In this document: piece by piece, positions 42,191 to 55,444 of the stretch
Position numbering within the stretch: position 1 is the stretch's first letter
Layout of the letters: the number at the start of each line of letters is the position of its first letter
Assembly (NCBI GenBank): GCA_012274445.1
Contig: JAAROD010000093.1
Coordinates: 1,240,001 to 1,304,000, forward strand
DNA from: Sclerotiophoma versabilis
Lineage: Eukaryota > Ascomycota > Dothideomycetes > Pleosporales > Didymellaceae
Direction of reading: 5' to 3'
Length of the DNA: 64,000 nt
Program-made: the position numbers and the translations under genes
The notes under the pieces: generated by a model
Told to the model about the DNA's origin: nothing
The model's database searches: none
The model's input: only the letters and a program-made list of their open reading frames with translations

Positions 42191-44858
42191 GGTGTAGCTG
42201 GTTGTGGGAGAGTTCGAGGCTAGCAGGTTGCAAGTCGTGGGAGCAGTGCTTGTCGAGAAGTGGTTGAGAGAGTGGCTTGGGATTGGACCCTGGTTGCGAT
42301 GTGGGGCTTGCGCAGGGTCTCGGTGGGATGTCGTGGACGCTGGTTACAGGCCAAGGTGGCTATGTCGAGCCTCTGCGTTGGGTGAAGCGGTGGTGGGCGG
42401 CGTGTGCGGGTGAGGCGGGGTTGCCAGGTCGCCAGCCGGCGGGTGTGCGGTGTCGTGTGCTGCACGTCTTTGTTGGATGTAGGTCGTGGTGATTTGTGTG
42501 GAGACAGCGGCTGACGGTGCGTCATTGCCGCTTCCGCATTTGGTGAACTGCACAACACCACGCGCCTATCACCACAATCTGAACCCAATCTCGAGAGGGC
42601 TGTTTGGAGTTCTTTGACTGGCACGACGTGAACATGTCACGCTGACACAAAGGCGACTTCCTGAACATGCCGACCACTCAACCATGCCTCGATCGCAGAG
42701 GTGACTTTGGCCTCTCATCAGACGTCACACCACCAGAGTTTAACAGTAGAACATGGCTAAGGAGAGGAGGCGGAGTGGCCCTCAACAGAGTAGCGAGCAG
42801 CATGGCTGAAGATGGAAAACTTCTCCGATTGCTCCTGGAAGGTCGATGTCCAGAAGAAAAGAGGCCGCTTGTGCCGCAACATGGCCGAGAGTCAAATGTC
42901 TCAACGCTTCGATGCGTACTCCGTACCACAACCCCTGAAGGACGTCTTCGGGCGCAGCCGTACACGTATTCCCGGACCATACGCACATGGCACGTTCCAC
43001 TGGCAGTGTACATAAGAATGTGGCTGAACAGCGTACAAGCTGCACCTGTTAGTCATCGAAAATGCAAAGCTTGAACGGTCCCAAGGAACCAGCAACCAGC
43101 AACCACGTGCACGGAACAAAACTCTAGAATTCCATGTCATCACGCTCTCGCCATTGTTGACGTCTTGGAAGAAATGGCGGTAATTTGCGGGTTTGATGAA
43201 GGGGATGCCCTTGTCGATCGGCAGCCGCTCAACGAGATTTGCTCTTCCTTGGTGTCTTGCTGGAGCTGACCGCGTGCAAGGCCTTGTGCAAGGCTACCCT
43301 GTCGCGTCCCAACAGCAGGCGACAACGAATCGATAAGAACAAGCGTTCCACCGACGGCAGTGGTGGAGAAGTGGTGTCGTCGTCTGCTTGCCCTCGGGTA
43401 TCGCGTCATGTTCCCCGTGCAGGACGGTCTGCACAGAGTTCCCAACTGGCAGTGTGCTGTGAGGCGTGAACCAAGGCCGGCGAAGCTAACCTAAGAAGAA
43501 GCTGGCCAGCGAGATGTGCTTGGCCGCAACGTCCCGCCGTGCAGACCGCAGCCACACCGAAGCAGGGTCGGGGATACTGGATGCAGACGACAAGCCGGCG
43601 CTGCAAAGTGCACAACTGGGCGTGAGGCTGTGGCCCGGGGGTTGCGGGAAATGAAGCCACGCAGGCCGGGGGTTCTGGACTGCAGGCAGCCCACTTTGGC
43701 GAGATAGGGGAGAATGCGCTTGGCCGGACGGGGAGGGCTAAGGGGACAGCGTGGCCGGGCAACTTGAAGAATCCGTGCTGGGTCGAGGGCACGGCAGCAG
43801 CAGCAGCTGGGGCGGACAGTTGACGGTTATCACGTCTTGCTACACGAGCAGCAGCGAGCCTCAGGGGCAGGGCGCTTCAGCACTGCAGAGCGCTGTTGCG
43901 AGCTCTGCAGGCGCGACGTGGAACCCTGTCGTTAATCTGCGCTGCTGGGCCGCTGGCCAATCGCCGTCTGTCGCCAGGCCCCGCTGAGACGGCGATGGGT
44001 TCCTGCACTAGCGCGCCAAAAGCGCACGGGATCTTCGCTGTCCCCAAGCAACGGCCACAGCGCAGCAGAGCAGCCACTCGGTCATTCAGGAGGTCGAGGT
44101 CCGGCTCGCAGACGACTGACGCGCATGTGCAGTCGACGCGATCTGCTCAGGGCGGGCGTAGAGGCGATGCGAGGGCTGCTGTGGTGCCTGCACGCAGCAT
44201 GCACATGCGGCGGACACAATCCCTTTGTCCTGCTCAATGGCTCAGTGCAGGCGCGGTAAATAGCTCAAGAATGCACCGAGCAGATCAAACACCGTGGCTG
44301 GCCCTGCGATTCACGACTCCCGGCAGCCCTGACCCGTGCAACGGCCCACATGTGCCAATAGGAGGCGCCTGTCATCCAGACGCACCGGACTCCAAGCTCC
44401 TCACGCACAGTGCGGCGCCTCATCTACTGCTGCCGCCCGGCCTTCGCTCTCTCCTCACCTCACTTCGTGGGCGCCGCTCGTTCGTAATCCTCCACCAGAG
44501 TTTATCAGCTCGCAGTCCACATCTTACCCCAGTCATTCTTTTTTGGGCCCGGAGACAGCAGCGTTTGTTTTGACCGACACCGACCGTCTTACTTGCTTGC
44601 TTGATTGCTTGCTTACTTGCTTACTTGCTACTTGCTTGCACATACACACCGCACACCTGCACATACACACACTCGCTTGGCCATATACGACCGCATTACG
44701 ACCTCACGCTGTTAATATCTAACACCACGCCCCTACCTCGACCACTCGCGCAACGAGCATACACTAGGACCGCCTGTAGCACTCCTTGGCTCGCGCCTGC
44801 CTCGTATATATTGCTATCGACCCCGGATTGGCCGAGGAGGAGACGCGTCTGGGAAGCA
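42191..44858. other. 2.7-kb intergenic region
   Basis: Between the divergent YPI1 and 44.9-kb genes. The left 450 bp is likely YPI1 leader. The middle is G+C-rich with overlapping frames on both strands but no domain. At about 44585-44640 the plus strand has CTTGCTTG/CTTACTTG repeats and then CACA-rich sequence, probably in the leader of the gene at 44859. Confidence 0.5.
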
Positions 44859-46995
44859 ATGCAGCACCGCCAGATGCACCACTTTGCGGGGAGGGCAGCC
44901 GCCGCCGGTTCTGCGAGCCGCACAGTCATCGACGAGGTCAGCAACGTCCTCGTCGCCCGCAGCACCTCGACATGTACCAGCGACAGCGAGCCGGGCTGCA
45001 CGAAGCCGACACAGGTCCCCACCCTAGCGATTGCCCTCGCCATTGCGTAGGTCGTCTGAGGCTGGTGCATGCTCTTCGCTAACCGAGTCTAGTGTTCCGG
45101 TTGTCGGCATGGCCATCGTGCTGTTTTTCCTGCATCGCAGGCACCAGAGGAAGCTGGCCGAGGAAGACAAGGACAAATACCGCTCCATGGACTTTGGCCT
45201 GGGGGACAAGGGCGGCCGCATTGGCCTGAAGAAGGGGCCTGAGATGTCCGTCACCGACGTGGAGAAGGAGGTGAGCGGCTCACACAGCCGCGCACTTTCG
45301 CTGGAACATGGAAGCCCGTACATCCTACCCGTCGGTCTGCACGGCTCCCGCGAGTCGCTCCATTCTCTTTCACGCTCGAACCATGACCCCCATGACCCCT
45401 ACCGTCCCGTCACCTTCATGACCGACGCTGCGAGCATTCGCAGCTCCAGTCGCGCATACGGAAAAGACAACGGCTCACTCTACACATCCTCAAGCGGAGG
45501 AACAAAAGGACGGAACGGCGACGGTCTCGGTCTTCTGCAGAACGCGCAGAGAATGTCTACATCCAACCCCTTCCGCGGTGATTCCCTTTCCCCTGACGGT
45601 ACAAGGTCGCCCGTCCAGTTCCCCGATCCAGCAGCCCAACCCCTTAGCCCACTGAACCCTCGATCGAAGGACCAACTCCCTACACCACCGCCGCGCGTCG
45701 CATCTCCAGAAGCCAAGAGCCCTGGTGGGTCCGAGATCAAGCAGCAGTATGCCGCCTTCAAGCCTACGACAGACGTGCCTAAGATCATGATTCCCGATAC
45801 CGATGTCAAGAGCAAGTCAGTCACCAAGTCGCCCGTCGAGCAAGCTGCCAGCTTTCCTCCCCGCATCCAGTCCCAGCAGGGCGTTGTCTCCCACGCCCCG
45901 TCCAACAGCATTCTCAGCACATCCAGCTACGGCGATGCTTTCCAGGTCACACCACCCTCCCCTCGCCAGTCTCACCCCACGATTATGGAGGCTCCAACAC
46001 CTGTCGCACCTGCACCTCTGCGCCCTCAGCCCTCAAACGACACTAGACTTAGTGTCAACGAGTTCGGCCAAAACAACAACCGCCTTTCCATGAGCTTGCG
46101 TCCCATGCCTCCCATGCACGACGACCCCGAGGAGAATCCCGAGGACCGCGCCAACCGCATTCGATCCTTCTACAAGGAGTACTTTGACGACTCTAAGCCT
46201 GAACCCGCAGGTGGACACCAGTACACTGATTACTACGAGGACTATACTTCTGAGTATCTGGATGGCGCTGTCTACGATTCGCAAGCCAAGGGTTTCGTTG
46301 CTGCGCAACCCAACGCACCCTTTGCTGAGCCCATTGTCCGCCGAGCCATGACACCTCCCCCACGAGCACCCCCTCGCTTCCGCAGCGGTACTGTTGGCGG
46401 TAGCAGCCCACACATGTCCAACGGCTCTATGGCATCATCTCAGTACCCTCCACGCAACATGTCTTCGATGAGCGGACGCCTGCCTGCTCCTGCACCCAGG
46501 AAGCCCCTGCCACCGCCATCTGCTCTCTCCTCGTTACCCACACCCGCAAAGCTGACAGAGAGCTCCATGGTCTTCAACGCTGCCGACTTCGCTCCCCCAG
46601 TCTCATATCGCGACAGACAGAACGGTATGCGCCCAGACAGCCCACTCGGCGCCCCCAGACCGTTCAGCCCTGCTGTCCGCCCGCACACTCCTCTTGCCAG
46701 CTCTTACGACGATCTTGCTGTAATGCCTAGCCCCCATTTGCTCCGCAAGTCTGGCACTTTCACAGCACTCGACTTTGCGCCACCGCCAAAATTCCGTGAC
46801 CCCGGTGCACCATCTCGCCCCGGTTCGGCAGCGGGTTCCATTCGCTCGAACCGCTCCGGCATGTCCAACAACGCACAGTTCGCCGTCCGCAGCGGCGCCA
46901 ACCGCGTCAGCAGGATACCAAAGGAGGTCGTCACCACCAAGGATAACATCCTGGATCAGCTGAGGCCGCAGATGAGCTTGGTTACGAAGGGATAG
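44859..46995 (+). CDS. Single-pass membrane protein with long Pro/Ser-rich tail
   Basis: Exons 44859-45046 and 45093-46995 (46-nt intron) give 696 aa. There is a short extracellular N-terminus with a small cysteine motif (SNVLVARSTSTCTSDSEPGC). One TM helix, formed across the splice, is at about residues 54-77 (TLAIALAIAVPVVGMAIVLF). It is followed by FLHRRHQRKLAEEDKDKYRS and MDFGLGDKGG. The rest is a disordered cytoplasmic tail with repeated Ser/Pro blocks and two similar elements, VFNAADFAPPVSYRD and TFTALDFAPPPKFRDP. I believe the HRRH...KSLDFG region is conserved in filamentous ascomycetes, but the function is not known to me. An in-frame ATG 15 nt downstream is an alternative start. Confidence 0.82.
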
Positions 46996-47908
46996 TCACA
47001 TTTGGATTGATGCATACGCCTTTGACGACAAGTCCGAATACACACCACCAGCTCACTGGCTGAGCTTGTTTTGACCAAACAAAAAGCTCATATCATCGAA
47101 CCTTGACTTGATTGCACATGACGACTATGGCATAGATAGCGTTCTTCACTTCTGACTCATCCATCTTCCTTTCTTTCTGTGTGCCCAAGTAGTGTACATA
47201 GGGCTCTTCTTACAGCAATGCGATTAGCGGCAAGGCACGGCGTTACAATGTCTAATTTCTATTCATCACTACAAACTCATCATCATCATCATCACAACAA
47301 ACACTTGGAGTGGAGAGCATAGAGAAGAAGATCTGGAGAGCTGTAGATGGACTTGCGAATCTCGTGTTGAGTATAGAGAACAAAAATGAAAATACTATCG
47401 ACATGTTCTTCTGCAGGCTCGAAATACTTACATGCAAGCAAGATGAAGAGAAGGGAAACCCATCCTACAGCTTTATTTCCACACACACGCACACACATCT
47501 ATATATATATATACGCGCGAGCTTGTTCGAGATGGCAGATGCGTCACAAGTATGCACAATGCCCAAGGGCAAGAAAGAGGTAACGGTTGATGTGGATGTG
47601 ATTATATTGGCTATCCTAAGTTTACTACCTACGATGCTGTTTCCCAGAGCTGTAGGAACCAGACGAAGCTAATATGTATTCCCAAACACCAACCATGCAG
47701 CATGTATCGCTAAAAAAAGTATTTGACAAAAACAAAAGAAAAATCAAAGGGTGACGCCAGATCATGCTTGTCCGTGTCCTCCCTCTAGCGTGTGCTCAGC
47801 AATGCTATCTTGTACATGAAGTGGTATCGTAATAGAAGAGAATGCACCGAAACACCGGTTGCGCTGATGCTAAAACACTCAAGAAAAGAAACCAAGTGCG
47901 TAACGTTG
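46996..47908. other. Convergent 3' region with microsatellites
   Basis: Between two convergent genes. Contains ATC repeats at about 47277-47296 and a CA/TA tract at about 47478-47512. No gene. Confidence 0.6.
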
Positions 47909-49965
47909 TTACTGCGAAGATTCCTCATGGGCAGCATGGGTCTCTTCGTATACTTCTGGCGCCTCGCCAGTCCTCATGTGAGAAGGGACCGACGAATCTG
48001 CAGTCTGGGCTGCCAACGTAGATGGGGAGCATGATGCAATTGCGTCGTCCTGTACGTAGGCAATCTTACTCCAAACACGCCAATGCAGGATGATGATGTG
48101 AGAGATCCGGTTTGCCATATCCGAAAGCTTGCGAGTATCAGGGTGAAGAAGATAGTAAGAAGAAAACGTATCGGTAGTCGGCTGCGTGTTCTGCACGCTT
48201 GGAAGTGTTGTTGATGTTGTGGGCGGGACGAGGTTGTTGAAAAGCTCCATAGGTGATGAGTTGTTGTGTTTGTCAATCGTAGCCAGGATGGTAGGTAGTA
48301 CGGCAGCTTCGAGGTTGCGTGCCTGGGTTGTGAAGGTGCTGAAGAACAGATGGCGGAGATGTTGGTTCGCGCTTGACAGGTTGTCGTAATCATATACTGT
48401 GGTTCTACCAGCCAGGTTGGACGCTTGTCTCAATATCTCCAATGAAAGGGCTTCAGAGTTGGCCATCCATTGATGTGGTCCATAGCCAACGCTCGACTCA
48501 CCCATGATGGCCGTAAGGGAGGATACCAGATGCTGGCATGTGGTGGACAAGGTTGGCTCCTGGTGACCGAATCGCTTTAGAAGAGTTACGAACATATCCA
48601 AGCAGACTTCGAAAAAGACGTGGTCTTCAATCTCTGACTTGATGAGCTGTAGTCGGTCGGCGTCAAGGTACATAGCTTCCGGAAAGTCAGATCGACCGTC
48701 CTTTCCGAACAGAGTGGCTATCACACCACGGACGAACACCTCAAGGTTCAGACTAGATGAGTCGCGCTGACTGGCGCAGAGTGAAGCAAACTCGTGAGTA
48801 GCAGATTGATACCACTTCTGTGCAGTCTGGATGTTGACTCTTGCTCGGCCGCTGACTAATCTGTCCAGGTGGTAGTGCGTCTCGAAGTTGACTGTGTCCT
48901 CGATGAGAAGGGTCTTAAGGTTCCGGATTTGGTGGTTTGCGACGTCCTTGTTGATGTTATTACCATGCTATCTCAGCTCCCAACACAACTTACCAGCTTC
49001 ATTGACTCCAGTATTCCCAGCAGCTCACACAAGCCTTTGACAATGCTCTCTGGCTTGTTCTGCGTAACGCCTGTCCGAGTGTAGGAGACCATTTTATCAA
49101 CCCACTCATCCCTCATGGGCGCGCAGTGTTCCTTCAGAAGACATGACATCCACTCAGACAAGCCTACAAGATCACATATTCCCCTCTCAATCTGTTGCAT
49201 CAACATTGCCACGTCTAGGTGCTCGTCTACCCTCGAGTGATCGCGGTCCGGTACCAAGTTCTTCAACACCTCTCGGATAGTCTGGAAGATCTTTGGAATT
49301 CGTCGCTCGGCATGTCGGACGATGGTCGGCCAGTCGCTCGTGTCCATCTCCAGCAGTGGTGGGGACCCCCGGAACAAGCGGTTATAAAGTTCCAACTCCG
49401 CCACCAACGCCCTCCAATACCTCTGCGCCGCCTTAACCTTTTCTTGGCCCTTTGCTCCATCCAGGTTTGGTCGGAAGCTGAGATCGCGGTCGAAGTTGAC
49501 GTCGTGCCGCAACTTGATGTTTGCGATAATGTTCTGGATGTCGAGCTCGCTCAATGACTGCCGGGTAATAGGTGGTAGATCCGATCCTTCACGAAATGCC
49601 TCAGCTAGCTCCTCCCCTTCAGAATCAGAAATCATAGCAATGAGCAACTGAGCAAGCTGTTCTGGTATGTCCGGAGTTCGTGGTGGCGAGTTCGACGGTG
49701 ATCGCGAAGACTGTACAGCGTACTGCTCCCTCCGTCTCTTGTCGTGTCCAGCATGTGGTGCTGCCTCACGACTGGTGAGTGATCCATGCCATGACGATAC
49801 CGACGCAGTCCTCTTTCTTTCCACAGCTGGTCGCACAGCGTAAGTGTGTTCGGCTGCCCTCAGAGTGGAAGGGTTGCTGCCTGCAGCTTTAGGCGTGTGG
49901 GTACCCATGTCTTCCTGCAGACGAAAGCGGTTGTAGTTACTTTGTAATGGACAACGTGCTTTCAT
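47909..49965 (-). CDS. SOK1: Tcp11/Sok1 family protein
   Basis: T-complex protein 11 family. Yeast Sok1 suppresses loss of PKA, so a role in cAMP/PKA-linked growth control is plausible. Exons 49965-48994 and 48946-47909 (47-nt intron) give 669 aa. The N-terminal 130 residues are disordered (ERKRTASVSSWHGSL, SRSPSNSPPRTPD). The TCP11 domain begins near LSELDIQNIIANIKLRHDVN, with FDRDLSFRPNLDGAKG, YWRALVAELELYNRLF and ICDLVGLSEWMSCLLKEHCA. After the splice come NHQIRNLKTLLIEDTVNFET and ADRLQLIKSEIEDHVFFEV. The acidic tail ends HAAHEESSQ. A later ATG (MGTHTPKAAG) is an alternative start. Splice join L-DVANHQ is in frame. Confidence 0.9.
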
Positions 49966-52900
49966 GCGTCAAGGACCCTGAGATATGTGCGATATCGGTA
50001 AGAGGGCGTGAAGTGGTGGTGATAAGTCTTGGTGGGCGAACGCTCACAAATCGCATGTGTTACTACAAGCGCGCACTGCGACAAGTCAGCGACCAAACCA
50101 TACAAGACAAGGCGTTCGCAAGACGCAAGCTGAAAACGTGTTCGCAGTATGTTTGACAGAAGCCGCGGGCTCCCGCATAACCAGCGAGACAGATCAGAGT
50201 CAGGCTTGCAAGGTGCGGCTGTACGCTTGGTTGAGGTGTACCTTTTCAGCATGTGCCCACGTCGACGGTAGATCTGAAGGATCTTTCGGACGCAAGTCTT
50301 AAGGCTTGTGTGATGTTGACATAGTAGAAGGGAGGACAAAGAGGTCAGTTGTGCTGCTCGAACACAATCGACGTTTGCGGAAGCTTGATAAGACGGCTTC
50401 GTAACAGTGCAGCTTTGCAGGAAAAGCAAAGCGAAAACGAGACAGAGCCAAAGATGACAGAAGCAGAAAGACAGACAGGCGGATACTACTGAAGGTAGCG
50501 GGTATGCTGCGGCAAGGTGTGAGACTGCTGCAAGGTGTGTTGCGGAATTCAAACAGCAGCTGACTCGTTCTTGGGGAGAGTGCTGTTTTGCTGGTTGTGA
50601 AAGAGGCTGAAGCCAGAGGGACAGCCCTTGCATTACTTGGAAGAAAGGAGGGAACAAGCAGAACAAGGAGCCGTTCAGTGCTTGCGCCCTGACCGTATCT
50701 TAAGATGTGCAACCGCCAATACCAATATCTGATACGGAGCCGATCGCCACAGCACGAGATGGCGCTGGGGCGTTCGCGACCCGTTGCTCGTGTGAAGCTG
50801 CGAAACAGGCCTTCCTGGCAACACACCGCTGGTCTGCCACAGCTCTACCACGGTAAGAGTCGCTGCCGTCGTCGCGGAGCCACTGTAGCGCCTGCTCGGC
50901 TGCTGTCAAAAGTCATGGTCGCAGCTGCTGAGCGGAGGGCGAGATGCAGGCATTTCATTCCGAGCAGCGCATGCGGTTAGCCGAGAAGGAGAACACAGCC
51001 GAGATTGGCTGGCGGCGCCGCAACCGTCACCAGCAGCCTCACTTTTCATAAACCAGGGCGAGCAGTTCGGAGCAATTCCTCGCCAACCATTGCGACTGCG
51101 TCTGACAAGAAAACCGACCCCGATCGATGCGTGCAGCAGCTGACCGGTCGGTGGCCTCGTCAATCGTGCCTTCTGATGGTTGTTTACGGACTATGGCACG
51201 CATCGTAGTCACATCCAGTACTCCGGCTTCAACACAAGCGTCGACGTCAGTCAAACAAACTCTGTGAGGTTGCGGTGAGTGTGTTCTTGCGTGAACGGAG
51301 TGTGAAACGTGATTGTTTCCACCGATTCAGTGATGTACCGACAAACAGCCGCAGGATTGACATTGCCGCTGCTCTGATCATCGTGAGATCTGCCCTACAG
51401 ACAGTTTTGTGGCGGAGATGGTGTAAGAGACTGCAGTTGTCAAAGATGGAGCAACCTCTCATGTCCGGTGAGACAGGCGTCGTGTAAATAAAAGAGGCTG
51501 TAGGTGGGATCATGCCGATACCGAGGGCGAGGCGCGCGGGTCGGTGGCAGGGCCCATCTTTTCCTGAGGCAGTAAGTGTGGTTCGAGGCACGGACGAAGG
51601 AGCAAGACGACAGAAGAGGGATTTAGGGCTGAGGAAGTGTTTTGGGTTGACGCACCAGCGGCTGTCTGGACGGAAGGCAAGAAGGCACGACTTCCGCTAG
51701 CGCTTGCCTTGTGCCTGGCTAGATGTTCAACACTTGCCTCATTGGCTGCTTCATCTATGTTCGTGGTGGAGTGCATCTTCTTGAATATCCTGCTTTCAAA
51801 TCAGGCTGTGCATATGGAACGGACCTCTAGATCACTGAGGAAGGTAACAGGGTCCTTGGCCACTGACAGTCACTGATCAGTGCGTCGTTTTATCTCATGG
51901 TCCTGGTTCATTGGCGGTACTCTCATGTACCCCCATGGCTCACCATCGAGGCACGCTCTGTCTCAATATCATTTATGTCCCTTAGCTATAGCCCTCTCTT
52001 TATCTCCAAACTTATTTGCGTTCTTTGGCAGTTCCATATTTGTCTTCAACCCTATGCTTCTGCTTCCGCCGATTGAGGGAGCAACGGCTTTCTGGACGGC
52101 AGTCCGACGTATCTCTGGGCTTCCTTCATTGGCCGCTTCACCTTCACTCATCTCCACCTGCAATTCTTTGATCACAGCAATCGAGGGTCGATGCACTTGT
52201 TTCTTTTCTCAGCACTCCACTCGGCCCCCGCTCTTCCTGCATCCTGCCCATCTCCAGTCTACTAACGTTCTGCTTTCCGCGCCTCACATTCCTATCCCTA
52301 GCATAGTCTTTGTCTACCTTCTTCTTGTGTGCGAATGCTGATTCCCAACACCAATCACATGCTCGAGCATATCTTGCTATCCTAACTGTACACTTGGCTC
52401 TCGGGCAAGCCTGGATTGGGTTGCAAGATCGTGCAAAGGGGCAGAGATGATACAGTCGATCATCCGGCATTGGTAGGCAGGCACAAGTGCCTCGGGCAAA
52501 GGTAATGGTACACATGGTCTGTTTCTTTGACTTTGTGATTGGAGTGCGGTCGAATGGCTAATTACAATTCATCAGCTGTACACCACGTATTTGTGAGTTT
52601 ACTATGGTGATGCTTTTCGATAAGACGTGTTAGTATAATTGTGCTTGACAAGCAGCAATCGCTGCTGTGTTTGGAGGGAAAAAACCGTTTGAAGCAGCAA
52701 ATGATGTCGTGTATTAGGTATAGTCATGAGAGAAGGAAAGAAACCAATTTGCTTCGCTACGCCGTTGTGTGCAGGTGGTTTGTCAACTTGCAAGATTCCA
52801 TTTTGGTGTCGTAGCAGAAATTCAGAAAGAATATGGTGGTGTGAGGCCGAGTGCAAGGTTGACCAAAGGAGAGAAATGTGGACAAAACTAATATACTGAG

Positions 52901-53096
52901 CTGTTGTCCCAATCTGGAGATATTCACATTGCCACGTGCATATTGACGTCGTGCTGGAGTGTCGTTGCTTCCAAATGAGTTGCTGGTGCAGTGTTTGTTG
53001 CAGACCGCCTCATTGCGTCCGTAATCCGGCATGTTCGAACGACAGCTGTTCTTCATCGGGAGTCGGCGGAATGATGCCGAGCATATGAGAAGCTAT
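49966..53096. other. 3.1-kb intergenic region
   Basis: Promoter side of SOK1 and 3' side of the cytidylyltransferase gene. A 230-codon minus-strand frame abuts the SOK1 ATG (49962-50666) but is Cys/Ser/Leu-rich with no domain. Minus-strand frames between 51510 and 52515 have codon-like composition (EMSEGEAANEGSPEIRRTA, LKTNMELPKNANKFGDKERA) and could be an unrecognised spliced gene. I could not build a model. Confidence 0.45.
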
Positions 53097-54541
53097 CTAA
53101 GCTTCAATGTCCAAATCATCGCTCTTCTTTCCGCTACGTCCACGACGGGGCTCAGCTTGCGGGCTGCGATCTTCGCGCTCGTCTTCGCTGCTGTTCGAAG
53201 GGCTTTGAGGTCTGCTGTCGTTGAGGTTACGGCGGCTCCTGGCCATCTGCGCAGCGTAAGTATTTGTTTGGTGGCCATGATGACGAAACACGTACCCATG
53301 CCCGTACACCACCGATCAGACCTAAATTGTAACCAGCTGCAAATTCTGTGCTTCCCCTCTCCGCATTGCTCGCACGCGGGATGTCCAAATGACTAAGTCT
53401 TGACAACGCCGATGGCGATCGTGCATCGACTGCAGCCTGCTCCATTGCGTTCGAGTGCTCGCGTGTGGGTGTCCTGGCCGGGCTGGCAGGACGGCTCGTT
53501 TGCCAAAACTGGCGAAAGTCTTTTGTGAGTTCTTGCCCCGTAGTTGCCCAATTAGCTTTGATGCTGTCACGGAACTCGACCATGTTGCGCTTGAGGTCGA
53601 GCTCGTTTTTCTTGAGCCACGACACGTTCAGCTCCTTGCGCGATGTGCCGCGCTTCAGTTGGCGGTCTACGTACTGGTCGTAATCGCGAACAATCCTAAA
53701 TATTGTCAGTCGCTGCCGTGGTATCTCGAGCATTAGAAACGTACTTGGTAATGATGCCTGTTGTGCTCAGACCCTCGGTTCGCTGAGTGACAAGGAACAT
53801 GCCCCTCTCCTTGATAGGTCCATAAATGTCATCGCCCTCGTCTGCGCCGTAGGGAAGGTCGTCGTGGGCGACATAGTCGATCTTGTGCTTCTCGAGGAAG
53901 TCGGTTGTGACGATCCAGGGGCAGTCTGGGATAACCTCATCAACCCATTTGCAGTGTCGCACACTCTCAGCGCGCTCTCTCGCCGACAAGACTGTAAGAC
54001 CTTTGCGCTTATGTGTCTCGGTGTCGCCTGTGACGCCGACTACAAGCTCGACTTGCGGGTTGTTGGGCGCCAGGTGAGCGAAGGCGCTTTTGGCCTGCTG
54101 CAATGCGCGCATGTGACCAATGTGGAAGAGATCGAAAACGCCGTCTGCGTACACTCGGATGGGACGGTCTAGTGCGGGAGGATTCGTCTTGTAGCCACCA
54201 GCGGGGTCGGTCAGACCAGCGCCTGGGGGCGCTTCCATGCGCATTGTGCTTGCTTCGCCGTTCTCGCCATTCTTGATCCTGTCGGCGGACGAGCGCCTGC
54301 TTTTCTTGCTGATGCGCTCGTCGTTCTCGTCCTCGTCCTCGTCGTCACTGCCACCGTTGGGGTTTCCGGCGCGTCCGCGTTTGGTCGACTCGGCCTGGCG
54401 CTCTTTTTTTGACGTGACTTCCTGCAAGACGGAATCTTCGACGCCCTCGTCAGACGCGTCGCGCGAGGATGGCTGCACAACATCCATGGCGTCTTTCTTG
54501 ACTGAGCCAACGGTGTTGGACCTCTTGCGCTTAGGTGGCAT
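53097..54541 (-). CDS. PCT1: Choline-phosphate cytidylyltransferase
   Basis: Makes CDP-choline from phosphocholine and CTP, the rate-limiting step of the Kennedy pathway for phosphatidylcholine. Exons 54541-53745, 53695-53296 and 53246-53097 give 448 aa. The N-terminus is basic/acidic with a likely nuclear signal (KKSRRSSADRIK). The catalytic domain shows RVYADGVFDLFHIGHMRALQ (HxGH), GVTGDTETHKRKG, CKWVDEVIPDCPW and RTEGLSTTGIITK, then after the splice IVRDYDQYVDRQLKRGTSRK. The amphipathic membrane-binding region and the GYNLGLIGGVRAW / MARSRRNLNDSRPQS segments span the second splice. Phosphorylatable tail. Length fits fungal enzymes. Confidence 0.96.
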
Positions 54542-55444
54542 ATGTGCGGTGCTGCAGAACGCGCGTTATAAGGGTGCTGGTGTGTGCTGCAACGTAGATA
54601 CTAATGGCACGCGTGTGCTGGAAGGCGGCTGTTGAGCGATGGATAGTCGAGCACACCGGATTCTGGGGTTGGGGAGCTTGGGCGCCGATGCGGGTGCTAC
54701 CGGTAGAGAGTGGAACAATAGAAACTGCAACGAACAAGACGCGATCACTGCGATAAGGCTTGTGGGAGAGAAAGGATACTGAGTCCTAGAACTGCAATGC
54801 GGAGGAAAGTTCAGAGATGTTGACACGGTGCACGCGAGATTGCATCAGTCCATAATTCTGAAGCCCGTTCCCTGATCGAGTGCAGATCCTCCAAAGACGG
54901 CATGACGTTCGCAGCCGCCATTCGGCCCAAGCACTGCCCCAAGCAAGCAAGGCCACAGACACGCAACCGTGGCCAACCCCCACGTGCAGCCGTTCTCCAT
55001 GCGAGGTGGATGGAGCCTGCCACCAGTGTGGCTCAAGCTTGGAGGCTTTCATATGAGCATCGAGATTATCACTGTGTCTTGCACGGAAAGTCTTGGTGGA
55101 AGAAGGTGCGATGGCAACACAGCAGGAGCCCCTGGACTGAGGCATATATTACCATGTTGTGTACAAAGTTGTGCTCTTGCGCCACCTATGCAATGAAGCC
55201 CTAGTTCTCCTGTGCAACTCCCCTACTCCAGCACGAGTAGCAATCGAAAATGTGCTCGTTTGATTGCGTTGCTCGAGGTCCTCGAGCGCCGTTCATCAGT
55301 ACTGTGCACTGTCTGTCAGTGCCCGGCGACCATGCTACTGTGGTCGCCTTGAATTGGTGGTAGATGAAGTCCATGGCTGGGGTCTAGGAGGCCAAGATGG
55401 CTGGTAACATTCGGGTTTGTCTTTGTCCAAATCCCCGGCCTGTC
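54542..55444. other. Gap between PCT1 and CIA1
   Basis: PCT1 promoter (right part of the minus-strand gene's upstream side) and CIA1 3' region. No gene or repeat recognised. Confidence 0.5.

Noticed and set aside
49962..50666. 230-codon minus-strand frame abutting the SOK1 start
   Set aside because: Cys/Ser/Leu-rich with no domain, ending inside the SOK1 ATG; best explained as promoter and leader sequence.
51880..52341. 153-codon plus-strand frame
   Set aside because: Leu/Ser/Pro-rich with no motif; the opposite strand has the more coding-like composition.
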